The translations under genes and the position numbers were made by a program. A stretch of 64,000 nt of DNA, from assembly GCF_030719215.1 (NCBI RefSeq), contig NZ_CP120983.1:2852001-2916000 (forward strand). The letters are read 5' to 3'. The notes beneath the pieces are model-generated. The model was given only the letters and a program-made list of their open reading frames with translations, searched no databases and was not told the DNA's origin. Shown piece by piece: positions 25,728 through 35,600 of this stretch. The stretch comes from Streptomyces sp. Alt3 (GTDB lineage: Bacteria > Actinomycetota > Actinomycetes > Streptomycetales > Streptomycetaceae). Every line of letters starts with the position of its first letter. The stretch's first letter is position 1.

Positions 25728-26540
25728 ATGACGACCGGGGACGGGGCGGACGGCGAGGCGCTGGCGGGAGGCATGGCGAACGCGGGGGACGTCTTCCGCC
25801 GGGGCGCCCTGGTGGATCGCCCGGCACCGCGCCACGCACCCGCTCTCCATGCCCACCTCCTCGCGCTGAGGGAGCACGGCTTCGACGCCGCTCCGATCCC
25901 CGTGGGACCGACCGCCGACGGCCGGGAGCAGCTGACCTTCGTCCCCGGTGACGTGGCCCTGCCGCCGTTCCCGCCGTGGGTGATGACGACGGCCGCCCTC
26001 GAATCGGTGGGGGCCCTGCTGCGACGCCTGCACGAGGCCGGTGCGTCCGTCGCTGCCGCACCGGACGTCGAGTGGCCCCGGGACCTCGCCGATCCGGAAG
26101 GGGGACCGGTGGTGTGCCACAACGACGTGTGCCCGGAGAACGTCGTCTTCCGCGACGGCCGCGCCGCCGCCCTGATCGACTTCGACCTGGCGGCACCCGG
26201 CCGGCCCCTCTGTGACGTCGCCATGGCCGCCCGCTACTGGGTGCCCATGCTCGATACCCTGTCTGCGGCGGCGCTGTACCCGGACGCACCGGACGTGCCC
26301 GCGCGGCTGCGGGTCCTGGCCGACGGCTACGGCCTGGCGCCTGCCGAGCGGGCCGAACTGCCCGGCGTGATCGAACAGGCCACGGAGATCTGCCGTGCCT
26401 TCGTCGCCCGACGCGTGGCCGACGGCGATCCCGTCTACCGCGAGGCGCTGGCCGACCGTGGCGGATGGCGGCGCTGGGACCGTGTGCAGGCCTGGCTGGC
26501 AGCGCACCGCGGGATGTTCGCGGACGCCCTGTCGGACTGA
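25728..26540 (+). CDS. Aminoglycoside-phosphotransferase-family small-molecule kinase
   Basis: 270 residues of the APH/choline-kinase fold. The catalytic loop is CHNDVCPENVVF (in place of the usual HGD, with Asn before Asp) and the metal-binding motif is IDFDLAAPG. Family members phosphorylate aminoglycosides, macrolides, choline, homoserine or sugars; the substrate cannot be named here, and antibiotic resistance should not be assumed. The ATG at 25728 is chosen; another at 25689 is possible but overlaps the terminator region. Stands alone between mycoredoxin and the convergent nudC. Confidence 0.85.
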   Translation: MTTGDGADGEALAGGMANAGDVFRRGALVDRPAPRHAPALHAHLLALREHGFDAAPIPVGPTADGREQLTFVPGDVALPPFPPWVMTTAALESVGALLRRLHEAGASVAAAPDVEWPRDLADPEGGPVVCHNDVCPENVVFRDGRAAALIDFDLAAPGRPLCDVAMAARYWVPMLDTLSAAALYPDAPDVPARLRVLADGYGLAPAERAELPGVIEQATEICRAFVARRVADGDPVYREALADRGGWRRWDRVQAWLAAHRGMFADALSD

Positions 26541-26662
26541 CGCGCCCGCCTCTCACCGGCCTGGACGAGTCCGGGGCACGACCGCGGACCCCGCCGAGAG
26601 GGCCCCATGCCTGTGTGACCAGGACGGAGGGAAGGTGCTGCCCTCGCCGTCAGCCCGCGCCG

Positions 26663-27610
26663 TCAGCCCGCTCCGCCCGGCCTCGGGAGCGGCTTGCCGT
26701 ACCAGAGCTCGATCAGGCGGGCCGCGATCGAGACGCCGAAGGGCGGCAGCACCTCGCCGGAGTCGAAGGCCGCGGTCAGGTCCTCGCGGGAGAACCAGCG
26801 GGCCTCCTCGATCTCCTCGCCGTCCACGGTGATCTCCGAGGTCACGGCGCGGGCCATGAAGCCGAGCATCAGGCTGGAGGGGAACGGCCAGGGCTGGCTG
26901 GCGATGTACTCGACCTCGCCGATGGTGACCCCCGCCTCCTCGAACACCTCGCGGGCGACGGACTGCTCGATCGACTCCCCCGGCTCCACGAAACCGGCGA
27001 GGGTCGAGAACCGGCCCTCGGGCCAGTGCACCTGGCGTCCCAGCAGGGCACGGTCCTGGTCGTCCGTGACCAGCATGATCACGGCGGGGTCGGTGCGCGG
27101 GTAGTGCTCCGCACCGCACGCCTGGCAGCGGCGGATGTGCCCGGCGGCCGCGATCACGGTGCGCTCGCCGCAGCGTGAGCAGAAGCGGTGCAGCCGCTGC
27201 CAGTTCTCGAGGGCCACCGCGTGCACCATCAGGCCGGCGTCGCGCGGGCCGAGGAGCATCCCGGCCTCGCGCAGCCCGGCCGGCCGGGCGGACTGGTCCA
27301 TGCGGCCCGGGAGGGAGTCCTTCTGGAGCGCGAAGTAGCGTACGCCGTCCTCGTCGGTGCCGAGGAAGTAGCGGTGGGTCTCGGTGACCGGTGCCTCGAA
27401 GGCCGGGGTCATGACGAGCTCGGTGCCGCCTTCGGGGGTGTCGTCGATGAGCGCCTGTCCCCCGGAGACGACGAAGACTCTGGTCGTCGGGTGGCTCCAG
27501 GCCGCGGCGAGCCAGGCCTCGTCGAGCCGGTGGTGCGCCGCGCGGTCGATGCCGCTCGGCGCGGTGAGACCGATCGGGCGGTCTGGGCTGGCGTTGTCGA
27601 AGGTGCTCAC
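26663..27610 (-). CDS. nudC: NAD+ diphosphatase NudC
   Basis: 315 residues. Splits NAD(H) into NMN(H) and AMP and can remove NAD caps from RNA. Zinc ribbon C144/C147 and C162/C165, Nudix box from G206 (GFVEPGESIEQSVAREV then FEEAG), and the family-diagnostic SQPWPFP at 238-244. The GTG start at 27610 has GGA about 6 nt upstream. It is the last gene of the adnA-adnB-M20 series, 44 bp after the peptidase. The mycobacterial homologue (Rv3199c) has the same place. Confidence 0.96.
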   Translation of the reverse strand: MSTFDNASPDRPIGLTAPSGIDRAAHHRLDEAWLAAAWSHPTTRVFVVSGGQALIDDTPEGGTELVMTPAFEAPVTETHRYFLGTDEDGVRYFALQKDSLPGRMDQSARPAGLREAGMLLGPRDAGLMVHAVALENWQRLHRFCSRCGERTVIAAAGHIRRCQACGAEHYPRTDPAVIMLVTDDQDRALLGRQVHWPEGRFSTLAGFVEPGESIEQSVAREVFEEAGVTIGEVEYIASQPWPFPSSLMLGFMARAVTSEITVDGEEIEEARWFSREDLTAAFDSGEVLPPFGVSIAARLIELWYGKPLPRPGGAG

Positions 27611-27654
27611 AGGTGCTTCCTACTCCCCCGGGGGTGGATCGGGCGTTCAGAGAT

Positions 27655-29049
27655 TCAGCGGAGTGCGTCGGCCAGTTCGCTCCACAGATGGGCGGCGGTC
27701 TCCACGCCCTTGAGGAGGAGGTCGAGTTCGACCTTCTCGTCGGGGCCGTGCCAGCCGTCGGACGGTACGGAGATACCGAGGAAGAGGACGGGTGCGCCGA
27801 GCACGTCCTGGAGGTCGGCGGCGGGGCCCGAGCCTCCCTCGCGGGTGAAGAGGATCTTCGTGCCGAAGGCCCGGCCCATGGCACGGGCCACCGCCTGGAG
27901 GGCGGGGTGGTCCAGGGGCGTCAGACAGGGGCGTGTGGCGGGGGCGAAGGTGATCCGGTGGCGGATTCCGGCCGGTATGCGGTCCTCCGCCCAGGCGCGG
28001 ACCGCTTCCTGGATCCGGTCCGGGTCCTGGCCGGCGACCAGCCGGAAGCTCAGCTTCACGAGGGCCGACGAGGGGATGACGGTCTTGCTGCCGGCCCCCT
28101 GGTAGCCGCCGCCGATGCCGTTGACCTCGGCGGTGGGGCGGGCCCAGACGCGTTCGAGGGTGGAGTACCCCGCCTCGCCCGCTGTGGCCCGCGAGGCGGC
28201 CGTGCGCAGCCAGGTCTCCTCGTCGAAGGGCAGTTCGGCGAAGAGTGCGCGCTCGGTCCCGGTGAGTTCGGCGACCCCGTCGTAGAAGCCGGGGACCGCG
28301 ACCCTGCCCTCCGTGTCGTGGAGAGCCGCGACCAGGCGGGCCAGCTCGGTCGCGGGGTTGGGGACGGCGCCGCCGAAGGACCCGGAGTGGATGTCCTGGC
28401 CGGGACCGGACAGCTCGATCTCGCATTCCGCGAGGCCCCGCATGCCGGTGCAGACGGTGGGGGTGTTCTCGTCCCACATGCCGGTGTCGGAGACGATCAC
28501 GACGTCGGCGGCGAGGCGGCCGGCACGCTCCTCGGCCAGCGCGCGGAAATGCGGCGATCCGGACTCCTCCTCGCCCTCGACGAGGAGCTTGAGGTGGACG
28601 GCGGGGGTCGTGCGGCCGGTCGCGGCGAGGTGGGCGCGGACGCCGAGTGTGTGGAAGAACACCTGGCCCTTGTCGTCGGCGGCGCCGCGTCCGTACATCC
28701 TGCCGTCGCGGATCACCGGGTCGAACGGGTCGGTGCTCCAGCCGTCCTCACGGGCCGCGGGCTGCACGTCGTGGTGGCCGTAGACGAGGACGACGGGTGC
28801 GTCCGGGTCCTGGGACGGCCACTCGGCGAAGACCGCGGGGGCGCCGGGCGTCTCCCAGATCTCGGTGACCGGGAAGCCGGTCTCCGCGAGCTTGCCGGAC
28901 AGCCACCGGGCGCTGCGCCGTACGTCCCCGTCGTGTTCCGGCTGAGCGGACACGGACGGGATGCGCAGCCACTCGGCGAGGTCGTCGAGAAAGGCCGCGC
29001 GGTGCTGCTCGGTGTACGTACGGACGGCGCTGTCCGGGGTGTCGCTCAT
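27655..29049 (-). CDS. M20-family zinc dipeptidase
   Basis: 464-residue M20/ArgE-DapE-type peptidase. Metal-binding and catalytic motifs: VYGHHDVQPA (about 90-98), YGRGAADDKGQ (about 119-129) and LLVEGEEESGS (about 155-165). A dimerisation lid lies between. Hydrolyses dipeptides or related amides in the cytoplasm with two zinc or cobalt ions. Two ATG codons are possible, 29055 and 29049; the second has AGG 9 nt upstream and gives M-S-D-T-P. Starts 10 nt after adnB ends, so it is in the same transcript, although a link to DNA repair is unclear. Confidence 0.93.
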   Translation of the reverse strand: MSDTPDSAVRTYTEQHRAAFLDDLAEWLRIPSVSAQPEHDGDVRRSARWLSGKLAETGFPVTEIWETPGAPAVFAEWPSQDPDAPVVLVYGHHDVQPAAREDGWSTDPFDPVIRDGRMYGRGAADDKGQVFFHTLGVRAHLAATGRTTPAVHLKLLVEGEEESGSPHFRALAEERAGRLAADVVIVSDTGMWDENTPTVCTGMRGLAECEIELSGPGQDIHSGSFGGAVPNPATELARLVAALHDTEGRVAVPGFYDGVAELTGTERALFAELPFDEETWLRTAASRATAGEAGYSTLERVWARPTAEVNGIGGGYQGAGSKTVIPSSALVKLSFRLVAGQDPDRIQEAVRAWAEDRIPAGIRHRITFAPATRPCLTPLDHPALQAVARAMGRAFGTKILFTREGGSGPAADLQDVLGAPVLFLGISVPSDGWHGPDEKVELDLLLKGVETAAHLWSELADALR

Positions 29050-29059
29050 GCTCATGAGC

Positions 29060-32000
29060 CTATCGGCCCTGCGGAGGTGGCTCGTCCAGCAGGAGCTTCT
29101 CGAGCTCCTCCCGGCCCGGCAGCCCGGTGGGGCGGGACGTCTCCCCGGTGCGCACGTAGAGGAAGGTCGCGGTGACCGCCTCCAGCGGCAGCCCGTGCAG
29201 TTCCGCCCAGGCCAGCCGGTAGACGGCGAGCTGGAGGGGGTCGGCCGTGCGGTGCCGGGAGGTCTTCCAGTCGACGATCTCGTACGTGTCACCCGTGCGG
29301 TACACGGCGTCGATCCGGCCGCGGATCACCCTGCCGCCGAGCGTGATCTGGAACGGTGTCTCGACGCGGTAGGGGGTGCGCCGGGCGTACGCGGTGCGCT
29401 CGAAGGCCTCCTTGAGGTCGGCGAGGTCCCGTTCGTCGGCGATCTCCGCGTCGTTCTCGTCGCCGCCGGGGAGTTCGTCCGGTCCCAGCATGGGCAGCGG
29501 CAGTTCCTCGAACCGGGACTCGACCCAGGCGTGGAATCGGGTGCCACGGCGCGCGGCGGGCTGCGGGGGGCGCGGCATGGGGCGGGCGAGCTCCCGCGCG
29601 AAGCCCTCGGGATCGTCGGCGAGGTGCAGGAGTTGGGTGGCGGAGAGTGTGGCGGGCACGACGACGTCGCGCACGGCGGCGCGGGCACGGCGCAGCTCAC
29701 CGGCGAGGGCGTCGAGGTCGCGGTCCCAGGAGGCGAGGGTGCGCGACTCCTCGGGGGTGAGGCCCGCGTCGGCCGGGGTGCGGGCGGCCGGGACGTGCGG
29801 CGCGGGGGCATCCCGGGGAGCGGGCGGCCCTGCACGGCCCAGGTCCTCCTCACCGTCCGGGAACGGGTCGTCGTACGGGGCCTGCGCGCCGTCGTACCCC
29901 GGTTCCACGTCCTCGTACGGCGGTTCGTCGTCCTCGTAGGGGGGCTCGCCGTCCTCGTAGGGCGGCTCTTCGTCGTACAGCGGATCCTGTGCGGGGCGGG
30001 GGCCTCCGCCGGGGGTGGTCAGCCCGTACGCGTCCGGCACGGGTGCGGCCGACAGTGCCTCCAGGTGTGCCAGCACCGTGTCCCTGGCGGCCCTGCGGCG
30101 GGCCATGGCGGTGTCGTCGAGCGGGAGCGGCCAGGGCTGGTCGGTGTCCTCGTCCCGCAGCGCCGGGTTCTCCTCGTCCTCGCCGGGTTCGTCCGCCCAC
30201 ACCTCGATCTCGCCGTGTCCGGCCGCGCAGTGCTCGTACAGCGCGTCGAGGAAGGCCGACGGGCCGCGGGGCTTCTTCTGGGACGGGCCCCACCAGTGGC
30301 CCGAGCCGAGCAGCAGGCTGCGGGGGCGGGTGAAGGTGACGTAGCCGAGGCGGAGCTCCTCGGTGTGCTGATGCCCCTTCATCTCCTCCTTGAACGCCTT
30401 GAGCCCCTTGGTGTCGAAGGCGTCGAGGGACGGCAGCGTGGGCGCGTCGCCGCGCAGGGCGTGCGGGAGGACCTGGGACTGCGAGGTCCACGCGTCCCGG
30501 GACTGCGTGCTGGGGAACTGGCCGCCGACGAGGCCGGGGACGGCGACGACGTCCCACTCCAGGCCCTTGGACTTGTGCGCGGTGAGGACCTTCACGGTGT
30601 TCTCGCCGCCGGGCAGGGCGTTGTCGAGGCCCTTCTCGTACTGGGCGGCGGTGCGGAGGAAGCCGAGGAAGGCGAGCAGGGTCGCCTCCCCGTCCACCGC
30701 CGCGAAGCCGGCCGCGACGTCCAAAAAGTTGGCGAGGGTCTCCCGGCGACGCGCGGCCAGGGCGTGCGGCGACGCCGAGAGCTCCACCTCCAGGCCGGTG
30801 GTCGCGAGGACGCGGTGCAGTACGTCCATGAGGGGGTCCGCCAGCGAACGGCGCAGGTCGCGGAGTTCGGTGGCCAGACGGGCGAAGCGGACGCGGGCCT
30901 CCGCGGAGAACGGCAGCCGGTCGTCCTCCGAGCCACCGGACTCCAGGAAGGTGTCGAGGGCGTCGGCGAGTGAGATCACCTCGGCCGGGTCGGTTCCCTC
31001 GACGGCATCGGCCAGACGCCGGTCCGGATCGTCGTCGCCCCCCGGGTCGGAGCGGTGGACGAGGACACGGGCGCGGCGCCCCAGCAGGGCGAGGTCGCGT
31101 GGTCCGATGCGCCAGCGGGGTCCGGTCAGCAGCCGGACCAGGGAGGCGTTGGCCCCGGGGTCCTGAAGCACCTCGCAGACGGCGACGAGGTCGGCGACCT
31201 CGGGGAGGTGCAGGAGTCCGGAGAGTCCGACGACCTCGACCGGGATGTCGCGGGCGACCAGGGCGGCCTGGATGCGGGGGAAGTCTCCGGCGGTCCGGCA
31301 CAGGACGGCGATCTCCCCGGGTGCCGTCCCGGTCCGTACGAGGTGGGCGAGCGAGTCGCCGAGCCAGTCGATCTCCTCGGCGTGGGTGGCCAGCAGGGCG
31401 CACCGGACCGTGCCGTCCCTCTCGGCCCCGGGCGCGGGGCGCAGTGCCTCGACTCCCTCGTGCATGGCGCGCAGGGGCTCGGCGAGGCCGTTCGCGAGGT
31501 GCAGGAGGCGGCCTCCGCTGCGGCGGTTCTCGCTGAGGGAGTAGCGGGTGGCCGGGGTGCCGTCGGCGTGCGGGAAGTGGTGCGGGAAGTCGTCGAGGTT
31601 GGCCACGGAGGCGCCGCGCCATCCGTAGATCGCCTGGCAGGGATCCCCGACGGCTGTGACGGCGTGTCCTGCCGTGCCCTCGCCGCCTCCGCCGCCGAAG
31701 AGCGCGGCCAGCAGGAGCCGCTGCGCCACGGAGGTGTCCTGGTACTCGTCGAGCAGGACGACCCGGAATTCGTCGCGCAGGACGGCGCCGACCTCGGGCC
31801 GGGTGAGGGCGAGCTCGGCGGAGAGGGCGATCTGGTCGCCGAAGTCGAGGAGGTCCCGGCTGCGCTTGGCGGTCCGGTAGCGCCGGGTCAGCCCGAGGAG
31901 CTCGCGGCGGGCCTCGGCCGTCTCGGGGATCCTGCGCAGCTCGGCGTTGGTGAGCCTGGCCGTCTCCAGGTCCCGCAGGAGCTGCGTGTCGTACTCCAGG

Positions 32001-32560
32001 AGCTCCTCGGGGCGTACGAGGTGCTCGGCGAGCTCGGCGTCCAGGGCGAGCAGGTCGCTGACGAGGGTGGGGAAGGAGCGGGTCAGTGCCGGGTAGGGGC
32101 CCGGCGCCTCGCGCAGCACCCGGGCCGCGAGCTGGTAGCGGGTGGCGTCCGCCAGGAGACGGGTGGTGGGTTCGAGGCCGATCCGCAGGCCGTGGTCGGT
32201 GAGGAGCCGGCCGGCGAAGGCGTGGTAGGTGGAGATGCTGGGCTCGCCCGGCGGGTCGTCGGGGTCGATGACGTCGGGGTCGGTGACTCCGGCGGCGACG
32301 AGGGCCTTGCGGACGCGCTCGGCGAGCTCACCGGCGGCCTTGTTCGTGAAGGTCAGACCGAGCACCTGCTCGGGGGCGACCTGTCCGGTGCCGACCAGCC
32401 ACACCACCCGGGCCGCCATCACCGTGGTCTTCCCGGAACCCGCTCCGGCCACGATCACCTGCGGGGCGGGCGGCGCGGTGATGCAGGCCGTCTGCTCCGG
32501 GGTGAAGGGGATCCCGAGGAGCTCCTTGAGCTGCTCGGGATCGGTGATTCGGGAGGACAC
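29060..32560 (-). CDS. adnB: AdnB-like helicase-nuclease subunit
   Basis: About 1166 residues, with an N-terminal UvrD-type motor and a C-terminal RecB-type nuclease. Walker A GAGSGKTT at 39-46, DEYQDTSVAQR and GWRGASVANLDDF follow. Nuclease residues: RRGTRFHAWVE (His), RGRIDAVYR and YEIVDWKTSR (D-x-K), then QLAVYRLAW. With AdnA this forms the actinobacterial counterpart of RecBCD/AddAB, resecting double-strand breaks for recombination; AdnB is the leading motor in mycobacteria. An acidic Tyr/Glu/Pro-rich repeat (P-P-Y-E-D) lies at about 860-900. The start is uncertain: GTG 32560 (V-S-S-R-I-T-D-P) matches conservation, GTG 32593 is the alternative. Lies 60 bp after adnA. Confidence 0.94.
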   Translation of the reverse strand: MSSRITDPEQLKELLGIPFTPEQTACITAPPAPQVIVAGAGSGKTTVMAARVVWLVGTGQVAPEQVLGLTFTNKAAGELAERVRKALVAAGVTDPDVIDPDDPPGEPSISTYHAFAGRLLTDHGLRIGLEPTTRLLADATRYQLAARVLREAPGPYPALTRSFPTLVSDLLALDAELAEHLVRPEELLEYDTQLLRDLETARLTNAELRRIPETAEARRELLGLTRRYRTAKRSRDLLDFGDQIALSAELALTRPEVGAVLRDEFRVVLLDEYQDTSVAQRLLLAALFGGGGGEGTAGHAVTAVGDPCQAIYGWRGASVANLDDFPHHFPHADGTPATRYSLSENRRSGGRLLHLANGLAEPLRAMHEGVEALRPAPGAERDGTVRCALLATHAEEIDWLGDSLAHLVRTGTAPGEIAVLCRTAGDFPRIQAALVARDIPVEVVGLSGLLHLPEVADLVAVCEVLQDPGANASLVRLLTGPRWRIGPRDLALLGRRARVLVHRSDPGGDDDPDRRLADAVEGTDPAEVISLADALDTFLESGGSEDDRLPFSAEARVRFARLATELRDLRRSLADPLMDVLHRVLATTGLEVELSASPHALAARRRETLANFLDVAAGFAAVDGEATLLAFLGFLRTAAQYEKGLDNALPGGENTVKVLTAHKSKGLEWDVVAVPGLVGGQFPSTQSRDAWTSQSQVLPHALRGDAPTLPSLDAFDTKGLKAFKEEMKGHQHTEELRLGYVTFTRPRSLLLGSGHWWGPSQKKPRGPSAFLDALYEHCAAGHGEIEVWADEPGEDEENPALRDEDTDQPWPLPLDDTAMARRRAARDTVLAHLEALSAAPVPDAYGLTTPGGGPRPAQDPLYDEEPPYEDGEPPYEDDEPPYEDVEPGYDGAQAPYDDPFPDGEEDLGRAGPPAPRDAPAPHVPAARTPADAGLTPEESRTLASWDRDLDALAGELRRARAAVRDVVVPATLSATQLLHLADDPEGFARELARPMPRPPQPAARRGTRFHAWVESRFEELPLPMLGPDELPGGDENDAEIADERDLADLKEAFERTAYARRTPYRVETPFQITLGGRVIRGRIDAVYRTGDTYEIVDWKTSRHRTADPLQLAVYRLAWAELHGLPLEAVTATFLYVRTGETSRPTGLPGREELEKLLLDEPPPQGR

Positions 32561-32620
32561 TCCAGAGAGGCTAACCGGACGCACCGACAACACCGTCCCG
32601 CACCGATTCCGCCGGAAAGA

Positions 32621-35600
32621 TCATTCGATGATCTGACGGCCTTCGGGCTGTGCGCTGCACGACGCCTTGAAGGCGCAGTGGGTGCAGTGCTGGCCGGTCG
32701 TCGGAGTGAACCGTTCGTCCAGGACCCGTCCCGCCGCCGTGGCCAGCAGGTCGGAGACCCATGCGCCCGAGAGGGGCTCCTGGGCCTGCACCTTGGGAAG
32801 GGCGTCGCCGCCCTCCTTCTTCGGGGCGGGCTGCCGCAGCTGGACGAGTTCGGCGCCCCCGGTGTCCGGGCGGCGGCCGTCGAAGACCTCGTCGACGGCC
32901 CCTTCCCTGACGGCGAGCTGGTACACGGCGAGCTGGGGGTGTGCGGCCACCTCGTCCTTGGTCGGCGCGCCCTTGCCGGTCTTGAAGTCGACGACGTACG
33001 CCCGCCCCTCGACGTCCTGTTCGACCCGGTCCATGGAGCCACGGATGCGTACGGCGTACTCGCCCGCTTCGAGGGTGACGTCGAAGTCGTGCTCGCTGGC
33101 CGTCGGGGTGCGCCCCGCGCGGTCCATGACGTGCCAGCGCAGGAAGCGTTCCAGGGCGTCGCGTGCGTGGTCCTTCTCCTGCTGCGACTTCCAGGGGGCG
33201 TCGAAGACGAGGCCGTCCCACACGGAGTCCAGGCGTTCCATCAGGACGTCGAGGTCGGCGGCGGTGCGGCCGGAGGCCACCTCGTCGGCGAGCACGTGGA
33301 CCACGTTGCCGAAGCCCTGGGCGGCCGTCGCCGGGGCGTCCGCCTTGACCTCACGGCCCAGGAACCACTGCAGGGCGCAGGTGTTGGCGAGCTGGTCGAG
33401 CGCGCTCCCCGAGAGGGCTACGGGGTGGTCCCTGTCGCGCAGCGGGATCTCGGAGCGGGTCGGTTCGTCGAGCCCCCACCAGCGGTGCGGGTGGGCCGCC
33501 GGCACGAGCGGCTGGCCCTCGTCGTCGGCGAGCGCCGCGAGCCGGGCGAGCCGGAGGGCGGCCGCGCCGCGCAGGGCCTCGGAGGCGGTGGGGTCGACGG
33601 TCGTCGCCCGGAGCTCGGCGACGAGCGAGGCCACCGCCAGGGGGCGGCGGGGCCGTCCTGTGACGTCCCGGGGCTCGGTCCCGAGCTCACCGAGGAAGCG
33701 GGACGGCTGGTCGCCGTCGTCGGCGGGCGCCTTGACCGCGGTGACGACCAGGCGTTCGCGGGCACGGGTGGCGGCCACGTAGAACAGACGGCGCTCCTCG
33801 GCCAGGAGCGCCCCCGGGGTGAGCGGTTCGGCCAGGCCGTCACGTCCGATACGGTCCGCCTCCAGGAGGGAACCTCGGCGGCGCAGGTCGGGCCAGAGAC
33901 CCTCCTGCACGCCGGCGACGACCACCAGGTGCCATTCGAGGCCCTTGGAGCGGTGCGCGGTCATGAGGCGCACGGCGTCGGGGCGTACGGCGCGCCGGGA
34001 GAGGGTGTCGGCGGCGATGTCCTGGGCGTCGACCTCTTCCAGGAAGTTGAGCGCGCCCCGCCCCCCGGTGCGTTCCTCGGCCCGGGCAGCGGTGTCGAAG
34101 AGGGCGCACACGGCGTCGAGGTCCCGGTCGGCGTTCCGGCCGCCCGCGCCGCCGCGCAGCGCGGCCCGCTCCAGCCGGCCGGGCCAGGGCGTGCCGTTCC
34201 AGAGGGTCCACAGGGCCTCTTCCGCGGTACCGCCTCCTTCGAGGAGTTCACGGGCCTTGCGCAAGAGCGCCCCGAGCCGCTGGGCTCCGCGGGCGTACGC
34301 CGGGTCGTGGGTGACCAGGCGTTCGGGCTCGGCGAGCGCCCGTGCCAGCAGGTGTCCGGACGGCGGTGGTACGCGGTTCCCGGCGGCCCGCTCCTCGTCG
34401 CGCAGGGCCCGTCCCAGCCGGCGCAGGTCGGCGGCGTCCATCGAGCCGAGGGGCGAGGCCAGCAGGGTGAGGGCGGTCTCGGTGTCGAGCCCGCCGGGTG
34501 CCTCGTACTCGCTCCCGGACGTCCCCGTGCCGAGGCCGCTCGGTGCGGCGCCGTCGCTCCCGCCGCCGTCCCCGTCCTCCGGGTCCTCCGGGTCCTCCGG
34601 GTTCTCCGGGTCCTCCGAGTTCTCCGGGTTCTCCGGGGCTTCCGGGTCCTCCGGTGCACCGGGGTGGAGCGCCGCCGTGGCGACGGTGCGCAGGGCGGTC
34701 AGGAGCGGGGCGACGGCCGGCTCGTGGCGCAGGGGCAGGTCGTCGCCGTCGATCTCCAGAGGGACTCCGGCGGAGGTGAGCGCTCGGCGCACGGCGGGGA
34801 TCGAACGGCCGCCGGCGCGTACGAGTACCGCCATGTCCCTCCAGGGCACGCCCTCCTCCAGGTGCGCGCGCCGGAGCAGATCGGCGATGTTCTCCAGCTC
34901 GGTGGAGGGTGTCGGATAGGTGTACGCCTCCACGCGCCCCCCTTCCCGCACGGCGGACAGCTCACGGTGGGCACGGACCTTGTCCGAGGGCAGGCGGGTG
35001 AGGGGCATCCGGCGGGTGAGCAGCCGGGTGGCCGCCAGGAGGTGTGCTCCGGAACGGCGCGAGGTGGTGAGGACCCCGACGGGGGCGGGCGCGCCGTCGG
35101 CCCGGCGAAAGGTGTCGGGGAAGTCGAGGATGCCGTTCACATCGGCGCCCCGGAAGGCGTAGATCGACTGGTCGGGGTCGCCGAAGGCGATCAGCGTACG
35201 GCCGCCGCCGGTCCCCGGAGCGGCGTTCCCCCGGTTCCCGGCCAGCGCGTGCAGCAGGCGTACCTGTGCGGGGTCGGTGTCCTGGTACTCGTCGACGAAC
35301 ACGGCGTCGTAGCTCCCGGCCAGCTGCGCCGCCACCTCGGGGCGCTCGGCGAGCAGGACCGCCCGGTGGACCAGTTCCGCGTAGTCGAGGACGCCCTGGG
35401 CGTCGAGCACGTCGAGGTACTCGGCGAGGAACTGGGCCGCGGCGCTCCAGTCCGGGCGGCCCGTACGGCGGGCGAAGGCGGCCAGCGCGTCGGGGCCGAG
35501 GCCCAGCTCACGGCTGCGGGCCAGCACCGCGCGCACCTCGTCGGCGAAGCCACGGGTCGTCAGACAGGCCCGCAGCTCGTCGGGCCAGCGGACATGGGCC

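Noticed and set aside
25728..26540. Calling the phosphotransferase an antibiotic-resistance enzyme
   Set aside because: The fold is shared by many small-molecule kinases and nothing in the residues or neighbourhood indicates an aminoglycoside substrate.
34575..34655. 9-bp repeats considered as a CRISPR or regulatory array
   Set aside because: No spacers; they are in-phase coding repeats of adnA.
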